From Dietzia sp032248695 (GTDB taxonomy: Bacteria > Actinomycetota > Actinomycetes > Mycobacteriales > Mycobacteriaceae), in the NCBI RefSeq assembly GCF_032248695.1, contig NZ_JAVHXC010000006.1, forward strand, positions 124,001 to 188,000: a stretch of 64,000 nt of DNA. Reading direction: 5' to 3'. How positions within the stretch are numbered: position 1 is the stretch's first letter; every line of letters begins with the position of its first letter. A program made the position numbers and the translations under genes. Below the pieces are notes generated by a model that worked only from the letters and a program-made list of their open reading frames with translations, was not told where the DNA came from and made no database searches. This document shows positions 17,012-24,257 of the stretch, piece by piece.

Positions 17012-17910
17012 GCGGGGTGTCGCCTGTCCGTACCGTCCTCGTGGTGGGTGCCGGGGCCATGGGCTCGCAGATCGCGATGGTCTGCGCCAACGCCGGGTTC
17101 GACGTGACGTGCACCGACCTCGACCGGTCCGCCCTCGATCGCGCCGGTGAGATGCTCCGGACACGGATGGACTCCAGCGTCGCCAAGGGCCGGATCACCG
17201 CCGAGCAGCGGGACGCCGCCTTCGACCGCCTCACCCTGTCGACCGACCGCGACACGGCCGCGCGGACGGCCGACCTGGTGATCGAGGCCGCGGTGGAGAA
17301 ACTCGACGTCAAGCGCGCGCTGTTCGCCGAACTGTCCGCGATCGCGCCGACGACGGCGATCCTGGCCTCCAACTCGTCCTCGTTCGTCCCCTCCGCCATG
17401 GCGTCGGCGGTGTCGCACCCCGAGCGGTTCTGCAACCTGCACTTCTTCAACCCGGCTCTCGTCATGCGCTGCGTCGAGGTGGTGCGGGGACCGCAGACCT
17501 CCGACGCCACCATGGCGACCGCGACGGCGTTCGTCGAGGAGATAGGCAAGACGGCCGTGGTCCTGGAGAAGGAGATCCCGGGCTTCGTCGCCAACCGCAT
17601 CCTCGGCGCCGTGCGCGACGAGGCGATCCACCTGCTCGAGGGCGGGTACGCGGACGTCGAGGCGATCGACACCGCCTGCCGGACCGCCCTCGGTTACCCG
17701 ATGGGGCCGTTCGAGCTGATGGACCTCACCGGGATAGACATCGGGTACCTGGTCAAGAAGCAGCGCTTCGCCGACTCCGGGGATCCCGCGGACGCGCCCG
17801 CGGACTCGGTGACCCGTCTGGTGGACCGGGGCGACCTCGGCCGCAAGACGGGACGAGGGTGGTACGTCTACTCGGATTCCGGCGAGAAGGTGGCGGTCAA
17901 CCCCCTGTGA
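17008..17910 (+). CDS. 3-hydroxyacyl-CoA dehydrogenase
   Basis: A 300-residue FadB2/HbdA-type dehydrogenase: NAD-binding VGAGAMGSQIAMVCANAGF (from residue 12), catalytic His in NLHFFNPALVM, NRILG and the C-terminal domain ending in GRGWYVY. It would oxidise 3-hydroxypimeloyl-CoA and/or 3-hydroxybutyryl-CoA. GTG start overlapping the hydratase stop (GTGA). It is the last gene of the operon; no thiolase follows, so that activity must be encoded elsewhere. Confidence 0.88.
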   Translation: MSGVSPVRTVLVVGAGAMGSQIAMVCANAGFDVTCTDLDRSALDRAGEMLRTRMDSSVAKGRITAEQRDAAFDRLTLSTDRDTAARTADLVIEAAVEKLDVKRALFAELSAIAPTTAILASNSSSFVPSAMASAVSHPERFCNLHFFNPALVMRCVEVVRGPQTSDATMATATAFVEEIGKTAVVLEKEIPGFVANRILGAVRDEAIHLLEGGYADVEAIDTACRTALGYPMGPFELMDLTGIDIGYLVKKQRFADSGDPADAPADSVTRLVDRGDLGRKTGRGWYVYSDSGEKVAVNPL

Positions 17911-17964
17911 GGCGACCGCGGCGAGGTCTCGTACCGATGGTGCGCGGGTGACAGACTGGGGAGC

Positions 17965-18486
17965 GTGAACTCCCCGGTCGTCGCCTTCACCTCGAAGTAC
18001 GGTTCCACGCGCCGGTACGCCGTCGCCCTCGCGGAGCAGCTCAGCACGCCCGCCGTCGAACTGCCGACGCTGACCACCGCCCACGACGCCGACCCGTTGA
18101 TCGTGCTCGCCCCTCTCTACGCGACACGCATCCTCGGGCGGCGTCGGATCATCCGGGCGCTGCGCTCCGCTCCCGGACGCACGGCCCTCGTCGTCGTCGG
18201 ACTCTCCCCCGCCGACGACCCCGGGCGCGGAGACCTGGCCGCCAAGCTCGTCGCCTCGACCCGCCGCGCCGTCACCACCTTCCAGCTCCGCGGGGACCTC
18301 GACCCGGCGCGGCTCACCTGGCCCGACCGCGTCCTCATGGCCGCCCTGCGCCGCGAACTCCGCAGGACACCCGAGGCTCCCGCCGCGCAGCTGCTGCTGC
18401 ACTCACGCCGTCTCCGATTGGTCGACGAGGCGACCCTCGAGCCGGTCGTGACCTGGGCACTCGGCGGGGCTAGGGTCGACCCGTGA
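17965..18486 (+). CDS. Flavodoxin-domain protein
   Basis: A 173-residue protein opening with VVAFTSKYGSTRRYA, which resembles the FMN phosphate-binding loop (S/T-x-x-G-x-T) of flavodoxins and HemG-type proteins, followed by an alternating beta/alpha pattern (LIVLAPLYATRIL, ALVVVGLSPAD). The redox partner is unknown. GTG start at 17965. Its stop overlaps the PhnA-like gene start (GTGA), so the two are co-expressed. Confidence 0.65.
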   Translation: MNSPVVAFTSKYGSTRRYAVALAEQLSTPAVELPTLTTAHDADPLIVLAPLYATRILGRRRIIRALRSAPGRTALVVVGLSPADDPGRGDLAAKLVASTRRAVTTFQLRGDLDPARLTWPDRVLMAALRRELRRTPEAPAAQLLLHSRRLRLVDEATLEPVVTWALGGARVDP

Positions 18487-18857
18487 CAGCCACGACGCCC
18501 CCGCCCTGCCCCGAGTGCGCCTCGGAGTACACCTACGAGATACCGCCGCTCCTGGTCTGCCCGGAGTGCGCGCACGAATGGCCCGCGGACGGCGGCGGCA
18601 CGAGCGGCGACGGTTCCGCCGAGTCCGACCCGGCGGTACGCGAGATCCGCGACGCCGTGGGTAACGTGCTCACCGACGGCGACACGGTGGTGGTGGTCAA
18701 GGACCTCAAGGTCAAGGGCGGCTCGGGGCCGATCAAGGTCGGCACGAAGGTCCGCAACATCCGGCTGGTCGACGGGCCGGGCGATCACGACATCGACTGC
18801 CGCATCGACGGCTTCGGCCCCATGCACCTCAAGTCGAGCGTGGTGAAGAGGGCCTGA
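18483..18857 (+). CDS. Zinc-ribbon PhnA/YjdM-like protein
   Basis: A 124-residue protein with an N-terminal zinc ribbon (CPECASEYTYE, then CPECAHEW, two CxxC pairs) and a C-terminal SH3-like PhnA domain (DTVVVVKDLKVKGGSGPIKVGTKVRNI). This is the YjdM layout; it is not the phosphonoacetate hydrolase. Function unknown. Followed directly by a strong hairpin. Confidence 0.85.
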   Translation: MTATTPPPCPECASEYTYEIPPLLVCPECAHEWPADGGGTSGDGSAESDPAVREIRDAVGNVLTDGDTVVVVKDLKVKGGSGPIKVGTKVRNIRLVDGPGDHDIDCRIDGFGPMHLKSSVVKRA

Positions 18858-18862
18858 CACCG

Positions 18863-18902
18863 CCGCAGCCGCGCACCTGTCGGGACGGGTGCGCGGCTGC
18901 GG
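18863..18902. terminator. Bidirectional terminator between phnA-like gene and hsaF
   Basis: A perfect 15-bp stem (CCGCAGCCGCGCACC at 18863-18877 with GGTGCGCGGCTGCGG at 18888-18902) and a 10-nt loop lie between convergent genes. Confidence 0.8.
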
Positions 18903-18917
18903 TGGGCGGAGTGGGGA

Positions 18918-19982
18918 TCAGGCGTTCGCCCGCTCCTTCTGGATCTCCAGCGCGATGTCGATGAGCTGGTCCTCCTGGCCGCCGACCAGGCGACGCTCAC
19001 CCGCACGGAGCAGGATCTCGGAGGCGGGGACACCGTAGCGCTCGGCGTGGCCCTCGGCGTGCTTCATGAAGGACGAGTAGCAGCCGGCGTAGCCGAGCAT
19101 CATCGCCTGGCGGTCGACGACACACTCGCTCGGCATGAGCGGGCGGACGACGTCCTCGGCCGCGTCGGCGATCTTGAAGAAGTCGATGCCGGTGCGGATG
19201 TCGAGCTTGTCGCAGCAGCCGACCAGCGCCTCGACGGGCGTGTTGCCGGCGCCGGCGCCGAAGCGTCGGGTCGAGCCGTCGATCTGCTGGGCACCCGCGC
19301 GGATGGCCATGATCGAGTTGCCGACGCCGATGTCGAGGTTCTCGTGGCCGTGGAAACCGACCTGCGCGTCGGAGCCGAGCTCCGCGACCAGCGCGGAGAC
19401 GCGGTCCGAGACCTGGTCCATGACCAGTGCGCCGGCCGAGTCGACGATGTAGACGCACTGGCAACCGGCGTCGGCCATGATGCGGGCCTGCTTGGCGAGC
19501 ACCTCCGGCGGCTGGGTGTGGCTCATCATGAGGAAGCCGACGGTCTCCAGCCCGAGGTCGCGGGCGTAGCCGAAGTGCTGGATGGAGACGTCCGCCTCGG
19601 TGCAGTGGGTGGCGACGCGGCAGATCGAGCCGCCGTTGTCGCGCGCCTTGAGGATGTCGTCCTTGATGCCCAGGCCGGGCAGCGTGAGGAACGCGATCTT
19701 AGCCTGCTTCGCCGTCTCGGCCGCGGCCTTGATGAGCTCCTGGTCGTAGGACTTGGCGAAGCCGTAGTTGAACGACGCGCCACCGAGCCCGTCGCCGTGG
19801 GTGACCTCGATGACCGGGACGCCGGCACCGTCGAGCGCGGCGACGACGTTGCGGACGTCCTCGACCGAGAACTGGTGGCGCTTGTGGTGGGAGCCGTCGC
19901 GGAGCGAGGAGTCGGTGATGCGGATGTCGAGCTCGTCGCTGTAGGCGCGGGCCTGAGCGTTCAGGGGGTTGGTCTTGTCCAT
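18918..19982 (-). CDS. hsaF: HsaF, 4-hydroxy-2-oxo-acid aldolase
   Basis: A 354-residue DRE-TIM class II aldolase with the catalytic/metal-binding segment TDSSLRDGSHH (Arg28-Asp29) and the metal ligands in GFHGHENLDIGV. It cleaves 4-hydroxy-2-oxohexanoate to pyruvate and propanal, and forms a channelling complex with HsaG. The ATG at 19982 was chosen because GGAG lies 10 nt upstream; a GTG at 19991 overlapping the hsaG stop (GTGA) is the alternative. Confidence 0.93.
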   Translation of the reverse strand: MDKTNPLNAQARAYSDELDIRITDSSLRDGSHHKRHQFSVEDVRNVVAALDGAGVPVIEVTHGDGLGGASFNYGFAKSYDQELIKAAAETAKQAKIAFLTLPGLGIKDDILKARDNGGSICRVATHCTEADVSIQHFGYARDLGLETVGFLMMSHTQPPEVLAKQARIMADAGCQCVYIVDSAGALVMDQVSDRVSALVAELGSDAQVGFHGHENLDIGVGNSIMAIRAGAQQIDGSTRRFGAGAGNTPVEALVGCCDKLDIRTGIDFFKIADAAEDVVRPLMPSECVVDRQAMMLGYAGCYSSFMKHAEGHAERYGVPASEILLRAGERRLVGGQEDQLIDIALEIQKERANA

Positions 19983-19987
19983 GTCTG

Positions 19988-20905
19988 TCACACTCCGAGC
20001 TTGCTCTTGGCGATCTCTTCGCCCACCTTCGCGGCGGCGGCGGTCATGATGTCGAGGTTGCCCGCGTACGGCGGCAGGAAGTCTCCGGCGCCCTCGACCT
20101 CGGCGAAGATCGCGACGCGGGCCATGCCGCCGGTGATCTCGGTGGGCGGGTCGAACTGCGGCTCCTGGAGCAGCCGGTAGCCCGGGACGTACTCCTGGAT
20201 CTCCTTCTCCCGCTTGCGGATGGCGGTGGTGATGAGGTCGTGGTCCGCGTCCTCGGGGATCGAGCAGAAGATGGTGTCGCGCATGATCATCGGCGGCTCG
20301 GCCGGGTTGAGGATGATGATCGCCTTGCCCTGCTTGGCGCCGCCGACCTTCTCGATGGCCATCTTGGTGGTCTGCGTGAACTCGTCGATGTTGGCCCGGG
20401 TGCCGGGGCCCGCGGACTCGCTGGAGACCGAGGCGACGATCTCGGCGTAGTCGACCGGCACGACGGAGGACACGGCGTGGACCATCGGGATGGTGGCCTG
20501 GCCGCCGCAGGTGACCATGTTGGTGTTGGGGGCGTCGAGGTGCTCGCGGAGGTTGGCGGGCGGGATCACCATGGGGCCGACGGCAGCGGGCGTCAGGTCG
20601 ATGGCGACGATGCCGGCGGCCTCGTACTTGGGCGCGTACTCCTTGTGCACGTACGCGCTCGTGGCCTCGAAGAGCAGGTCGGGCTTCTCGCCGCCGGCCT
20701 CGATGGAGGCGAGCAGCTCGTCGGCGCCGCCGGCCATGCAGATGAGGCCGTGCTCGGCAGCGCGCTTCATGCCCTCGGACTCGGCGTCGATACCGATCAT
20801 CCACTTGGGCTCGATGTACTCACTGCGCTCGAGCTTGTACATGAGGTCGGTGCCGATGTTGCCGGACCCCACGATCGCGGCGGTGAGTGTGGTCTTCTCT
20901 GTCAT
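19988..20905 (-). CDS. hsaG: HsaG, acylating propanal/acetaldehyde dehydrogenase
   Basis: A 305-residue acylating aldehyde dehydrogenase: NAD-binding IVGSGNIGTDLMYK (residues 11-24) and catalytic Cys133 in NMVTCGGQATIP. It converts propanal from HsaF to propionyl-CoA. Upstream of hsaF in the same transcript. hsaE, which precedes hsaG-hsaF in M. tuberculosis, is here displaced by an HNH gene and an IclR gene. No KstR site is visible in the 82 bp upstream. Confidence 0.94.
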   Translation of the reverse strand: MTEKTTLTAAIVGSGNIGTDLMYKLERSEYIEPKWMIGIDAESEGMKRAAEHGLICMAGGADELLASIEAGGEKPDLLFEATSAYVHKEYAPKYEAAGIVAIDLTPAAVGPMVIPPANLREHLDAPNTNMVTCGGQATIPMVHAVSSVVPVDYAEIVASVSSESAGPGTRANIDEFTQTTKMAIEKVGGAKQGKAIIILNPAEPPMIMRDTIFCSIPEDADHDLITTAIRKREKEIQEYVPGYRLLQEPQFDPPTEITGGMARVAIFAEVEGAGDFLPPYAGNLDIMTAAAAKVGEEIAKSKLGV

Positions 20906-20987
20906 ACGAGCAGTCTCGCCCGACCCACACACGCGCCACAATCGAATGTGCCACTGAACGGCACGCATCCGCTACCGGCTGCCGCAC

Positions 20988-22526
20988 TCATGCCGGGCGG
21001 TTGCGGCGCCAGTGGTCCCGGGCGGCGCCGGGCGGGTTGCGCAGGTATCCGTCGGGGCCGATGAGCCGGTCGGCCCAGGCGTCGAGGTGGCGTTCGAGGA
21101 TCGCATCGCGCGCCCGCGCCAGCGGCCCGGTGGGCCGGGTTCGGTGCTCGTGTCCGGTGTCGGTGGCGATGATCAGCTCCCCCAGCGGGCCGGTGCGGTA
21201 GAAGTTGGTACCGAACGTCTTCTCCCGGTGGTGCTTGCGGCACAGACACACCAGGTTCCACTCCATCGTCGGACCACCCAGCTGCGGCTCCCGCCGGTTG
21301 AACGCGATCACGTGATCGATATCGCAGTCCTCGGCCCGGACCGCACACCCCGGGTGGCGGCACGTTCCGTCGCGCAACCGGATCCGCTCGGCCATCGCCG
21401 GGGTGATCACGTACCGCAATGCGTGCTCGGGGCCGTCCATCGCGCCGGGGGCCGGGTCGAGGACCTCGAACCGCACCCGGGCCTGCTCCCCTGCGAGCAA
21501 CTCCCGACACAACCACTCGTAACCGGAGTAGGTGCCGTGCACGAACTCCACCCGGTTCGCCAGCCCCTTCGCGGCAGCGGCGATCACCGAGATGCGGATC
21601 GGCTGGCCCGCCGCCGCGGCGTTGGCCAGACCGGGGCGGGGCAGATCCGCCCCCGCGCGCACCTCCCCGAGCTCGATCCCCTCGACCACCTCGCCACCGC
21701 CACCCGCGCCCGCGCCCGCGCCCGCGCCGGTGGCGGCATAGACGGCCAGGGCGACCAGGGCGTCCGCCCGCAACTGATCGATGCCGCCCCGGCGCCCGTC
21801 GGCGGCCGCGGTGGCCGCGTCGGTCTCGATGCGCAGGCGCAGCAGTTCCGCGTCCTCGGCCGGCAACACGGCCCACAGGGTGGTCATGCCCGCGCGGGCG
21901 CGCCGAAACCGCACCGCCCGCGCCCTGACCGCCGCCTCCGTCGCCGCCCGCGCCGCGTCCGGGTCACACCGGGCCACCGCGTCGGCGATCATCGACTCCA
22001 CCGCGCCGCGACCGGGCCGGTCCCCGCCCGAGAGGTCCTCGGCGATGCGGGCGGTCACCTCGTCCTCGACATCGCCCACGATCGCGTCGGGCACCTCGGC
22101 CAACCGGCACGCCAGATCGACCGCCAACGCCTCCGGCACCTCACCGCGCCCGACCACCGCCCGCAACCGCGGCAACCGCGTGTGCACCTGCACCCCCGCG
22201 GTCACCAGACGCGCGGCATGCCAGCACGTCAACTGACACGCCGCCACCAGATGATCACGCGCCCGCGCCTGCGGATCCAGCCGCGCGTACCCCCGCCGCG
22301 ACCGCCGCGCACCAGCGCCTGAGTCGGAGTCGGCCGGAGAGCCCTCCCGGGCCTCGGCATCGCGGCGGAAGTGCTCCACCAGCGCACACGCCGCCTCCAG
22401 CCGCATCGCCCCCGCCCGGTTCTGCGCCAGCGTCGCCGACCGCGCCGCCTCGCTCACCGCCGCCCTGTCCAACCCGCCCAGCGCATCCGGCACCGCCGAC
22501 AGCGGACCCCTCGTCGTCGTCGTCAT
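20988..22526 (-). CDS. DUF222/13E12-repeat family HNH endonuclease-like protein
   Basis: A 512-residue protein with an N-terminal DUF222 region and a C-terminal HNH module (RDGTCRHPGCAVRAEDCDIDH, then NLVCLCRKHHREKT), as in the 13E12 family of Mycobacteriales. These occur in many copies per genome and behave as mobile or repeated genes; their substrate is not known. It sits between hsaG and the iclR-hsaE pair, interrupting a gene order continuous in M. tuberculosis. A perfect SOS-box palindrome lies 35 bp upstream of its start, predicting LexA control. A hexanucleotide repeat encodes (Gly-Ala)n in the middle. Confidence 0.88.
   Translation of the reverse strand: MTTTTRGPLSAVPDALGGLDRAAVSEAARSATLAQNRAGAMRLEAACALVEHFRRDAEAREGSPADSDSGAGARRSRRGYARLDPQARARDHLVAACQLTCWHAARLVTAGVQVHTRLPRLRAVVGRGEVPEALAVDLACRLAEVPDAIVGDVEDEVTARIAEDLSGGDRPGRGAVESMIADAVARCDPDAARAATEAAVRARAVRFRRARAGMTTLWAVLPAEDAELLRLRIETDAATAAADGRRGGIDQLRADALVALAVYAATGAGAGAGAGGGGEVVEGIELGEVRAGADLPRPGLANAAAAGQPIRISVIAAAAKGLANRVEFVHGTYSGYEWLCRELLAGEQARVRFEVLDPAPGAMDGPEHALRYVITPAMAERIRLRDGTCRHPGCAVRAEDCDIDHVIAFNRREPQLGGPTMEWNLVCLCRKHHREKTFGTNFYRTGPLGELIIATDTGHEHRTRPTGPLARARDAILERHLDAWADRLIGPDGYLRNPPGAARDHWRRNRPA
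21703..21728. repeat. CCCGCG hexanucleotide repeat inside the HNH gene
   Basis: About four tandem copies of CCCGCG encode a Gly-Ala stretch of the HNH protein. Hexamer changes would keep the frame, so the tract may vary in length between strains. Confidence 0.7.
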
Positions 22527-22560
22527 AATCCCCCCGTCACCCGGCCCCCACCGGACAATC

Positions 22561-22576
22561 TCGAACTATAGTTCGA
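22561..22576. promoter_or_regulatory. SOS box (LexA operator) upstream of the HNH gene
   Basis: TCGAACTATAGTTCGA is a perfect 16-bp palindrome and an exact fit to the mycobacterial/Gram-positive SOS box TCGAAC-N4-GTTCGA. It lies 35 bp before the HNH gene start and about 80 bp before the divergent iclR start. Confidence 0.85.
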
Positions 22577-22644
22577 TACTACCCCCGGGCGCCGGGGCGC
22601 ACAAGAGTTCGAACACGGCCGGCCCGGCTGTCGGAGTGGCACGC

Positions 22645-22650
22645 TAGACT
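22645..22650 (+). promoter_or_regulatory. Candidate leaderless -10 element for iclR
   Basis: TAGACT ends 6 nt before the iclR ATG with no Shine-Dalgarno sequence, so transcription probably begins at or next to the start codon. Confidence 0.55.
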
Positions 22651-22656
22651 CGGCGC

Positions 22657-23415
22657 ATGACAGAACCCCCCGTCTCGCCCGTCGACCGCGCCTTCCGGGT
22701 CCTGCGCGTCACGGCCGCGGGGACGGGGATGACGCTGAGCGAGATCGCACGGGAGACCGGGCTGGCAAAGTCCACCGCTCTACGTCTGCTGAACGCGCTC
22801 GAGCGCAACGACGCGGTGACGCGGATCGGCCAGCGCTACAGACTGGGGCCACTGGTTCACGAGCTGGACCCGATCCCGGTCTCGCCGGCGTACGAACGGA
22901 TCCGGCGGGTCCTCACGCCGTTTCTCGCCCACCTCTTCGAGGCCACGCGGGCCACGGTCCACCTGGCCACGCTCCACGGCGACGAGGTCGTCTACCTCAA
23001 CAAACTGCACGGGCCACGGCCGATCCCGTCGCCGTCCCGGATCGGGGGCGGGCTGCCCGCGTACTGCACGGGGGTCGGCAAGGCGATGCTGGCGTTCGAC
23101 GAGAACGCCGCCGCCCGCGTCGCGCAGGGACCGATGGTCGCGTGGACCGAGACCACCCTGACCTCGCCCGACGCCCTGGCCGTGGAGCTCGGCGAGATCC
23201 GCCGCAAGAAGCGGGCGGTGGACCACGCCGAGCTCACCCCGGGGTTGTACTGCGTGGCCGCGCCGGTGTTCGACGACGACGAGGGCGCCGGTGGCCTGCG
23301 AGCAGTCGCGGCCCTGTCCGCCAGCGCGGCGGACGAGAGCGCCCTGGCCCGGCTCGAACCGCTGGTCACCCGCGTCGCCGCGGCGGCCGGCCGCGCGCTG
23401 GCGTCGGACCGTTAG
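22657..23415 (+). CDS. IclR-family transcriptional regulator
   Basis: A 252-residue IclR protein: winged HTH at residues 8-65 (RAFRVLRV, MTLSEIARETGLAKSTALRLLNAL) and an effector domain with the family's YCTGVGKAMLAF segment near residue 130. It is divergent from the HNH gene and convergent with hsaE (3' ends overlap by 4 bp). Placed among hsaGF and hsaE/kstD, it may add control to the ring-degradation genes, but its target cannot be read here. Confidence 0.87.
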   Translation: MTEPPVSPVDRAFRVLRVTAAGTGMTLSEIARETGLAKSTALRLLNALERNDAVTRIGQRYRLGPLVHELDPIPVSPAYERIRRVLTPFLAHLFEATRATVHLATLHGDEVVYLNKLHGPRPIPSPSRIGGGLPAYCTGVGKAMLAFDENAAARVAQGPMVAWTETTLTSPDALAVELGEIRRKKRAVDHAELTPGLYCVAAPVFDDDEGAGGLRAVAALSASAADESALARLEPLVTRVAAAAGRALASDR

Positions 23416-24197
23416 CGGAACGCCATCGTCACGTCGCCCAGGCCCGCGAACTCGGCGCGGAACGTGTCGCCCGGCGTCGCGTCCATCGCGCGGATCGCGG
23501 TGCCCGGCAGGATCACGTCGCCCTTGCGCAGGCGCACGCCGAACTTCGCGACCGTCGAGGCCAGCCACCCCACCGAGTTCAGGGGGTTGCCCAGCACCGC
23601 GTCCGAGCGACCCGAGGCGAGGAACTCCCCGTTCTTGTAGAGCGTCGCGTCGATGGCGGCCACGTCGATGTCGGCCAGGCGCACGCGCTGCTGCCCGATG
23701 ACGTACCCGCACGAGGACGCGTTGTCCGCGATCGTGTCCGGCAGCTTGATCTTCCAGTCCCGGATGCGGGAGTCGATGAGCTCGATCGACGGGACGACCC
23801 ACTCGATCGCCGCGGCGGCCTCCTCCTGCGAGCACCCCTCCGGCGGGATGTCGGCGCCCAGGATGAAGCCGACCTCCACCTCCACGCGCGGGAAACAGAA
23901 GCGCGCCGCCTCGATCGGCGTGCCCTCCGGGTACTCCATCGTGTCGAGCAGATGCCCGTAGTCGGGCTCGTCGACGCCCATCATCTCCTGCATCGCCTTG
24001 GACGCGAGGCCGACCTTGTGGCCCGTGACCACGGCGCCGGCGTCGAGCTTGCGGCGGATGTTGACGAGCTGGATCTCGAACGCGTCGTCCGCGTCCATGT
24101 CAGGATGGTCATCGGTCAGGGGGGTGATCGGCGAGACATCGGTCTCGGCGTCCCAGAGTCGCTGGGCAAGAGTGGCGCGGGTCTCCTCAGTGAGCAT
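23412..24197 (-). CDS. hsaE: HsaE, 2-hydroxyhexa-2,4-dienoate hydratase
   Basis: A 261-residue fumarylacetoacetate hydrolase-superfamily hydratase (MhpD/XylJ type) with the metal-binding PRVEVEVGF region and the closing segment LPGTAIRAMDATPGDTF. It hydrates 2-hydroxyhexa-2,4-dienoate to the HsaF substrate. Divergent from kstD across a perfect KstR box. A TAGCAT hexamer (24205-24210, minus strand) ends 7 nt before the ATG, and no Shine-Dalgarno is evident, so the transcript is probably leaderless. Confidence 0.92.
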   Translation of the reverse strand: MLTEETRATLAQRLWDAETDVSPITPLTDDHPDMDADDAFEIQLVNIRRKLDAGAVVTGHKVGLASKAMQEMMGVDEPDYGHLLDTMEYPEGTPIEAARFCFPRVEVEVGFILGADIPPEGCSQEEAAAAIEWVVPSIELIDSRIRDWKIKLPDTIADNASSCGYVIGQQRVRLADIDVAAIDATLYKNGEFLASGRSDAVLGNPLNSVGWLASTVAKFGVRLRKGDVILPGTAIRAMDATPGDTFRAEFAGLGDVTMAFR

Positions 24198-24204
24198 GAC
24201 GGGG

Positions 24205-24210
24205 ATGCTA
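24205..24210 (-). promoter_or_regulatory. Candidate leaderless -10 element for hsaE
   Basis: TAGCAT on the minus strand, 7 nt before the hsaE ATG. The KstR box shared with kstD begins about 33 bp further upstream, where a -35 region would lie. Confidence 0.5.
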
Positions 24211-24242
24211 CCTGGGGCGTCTGGCGCGACAGCGCGCAGTTC

Positions 24243-24256
24243 TATAACGTGTTCTA
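24243..24256. promoter_or_regulatory. KstR operator at the kstD/hsaE divergent promoter
   Basis: TATAACGTGTTCTA is a perfect match to TNNAACNNGTTNNA. It ends 1 nt before the kstD ATG, so the operator covers the whole proximal promoter and contains TATAAC as the likely -10. Transcription would then start essentially at the ATG (leaderless). Confidence 0.88.
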
Positions 24257-24257
24257 C

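Noticed and set aside
20948..20964. KstR site before hsaG
   Set aside because: The small GTGCC...GGCAC inverted repeat lacks the AACNNGTT core.
20988..22526. Prophage or integrated element marked by the 13E12-type gene
   Set aside because: No integrase, att repeats or phage genes are near; only the HNH gene and its box are seen.
22607..22614. Second SOS box (GTTCGAAC)
   Set aside because: It is a palindrome of the half-sites in the wrong order and spacing; it does not fit TCGAAC-N4-GTTCGA.
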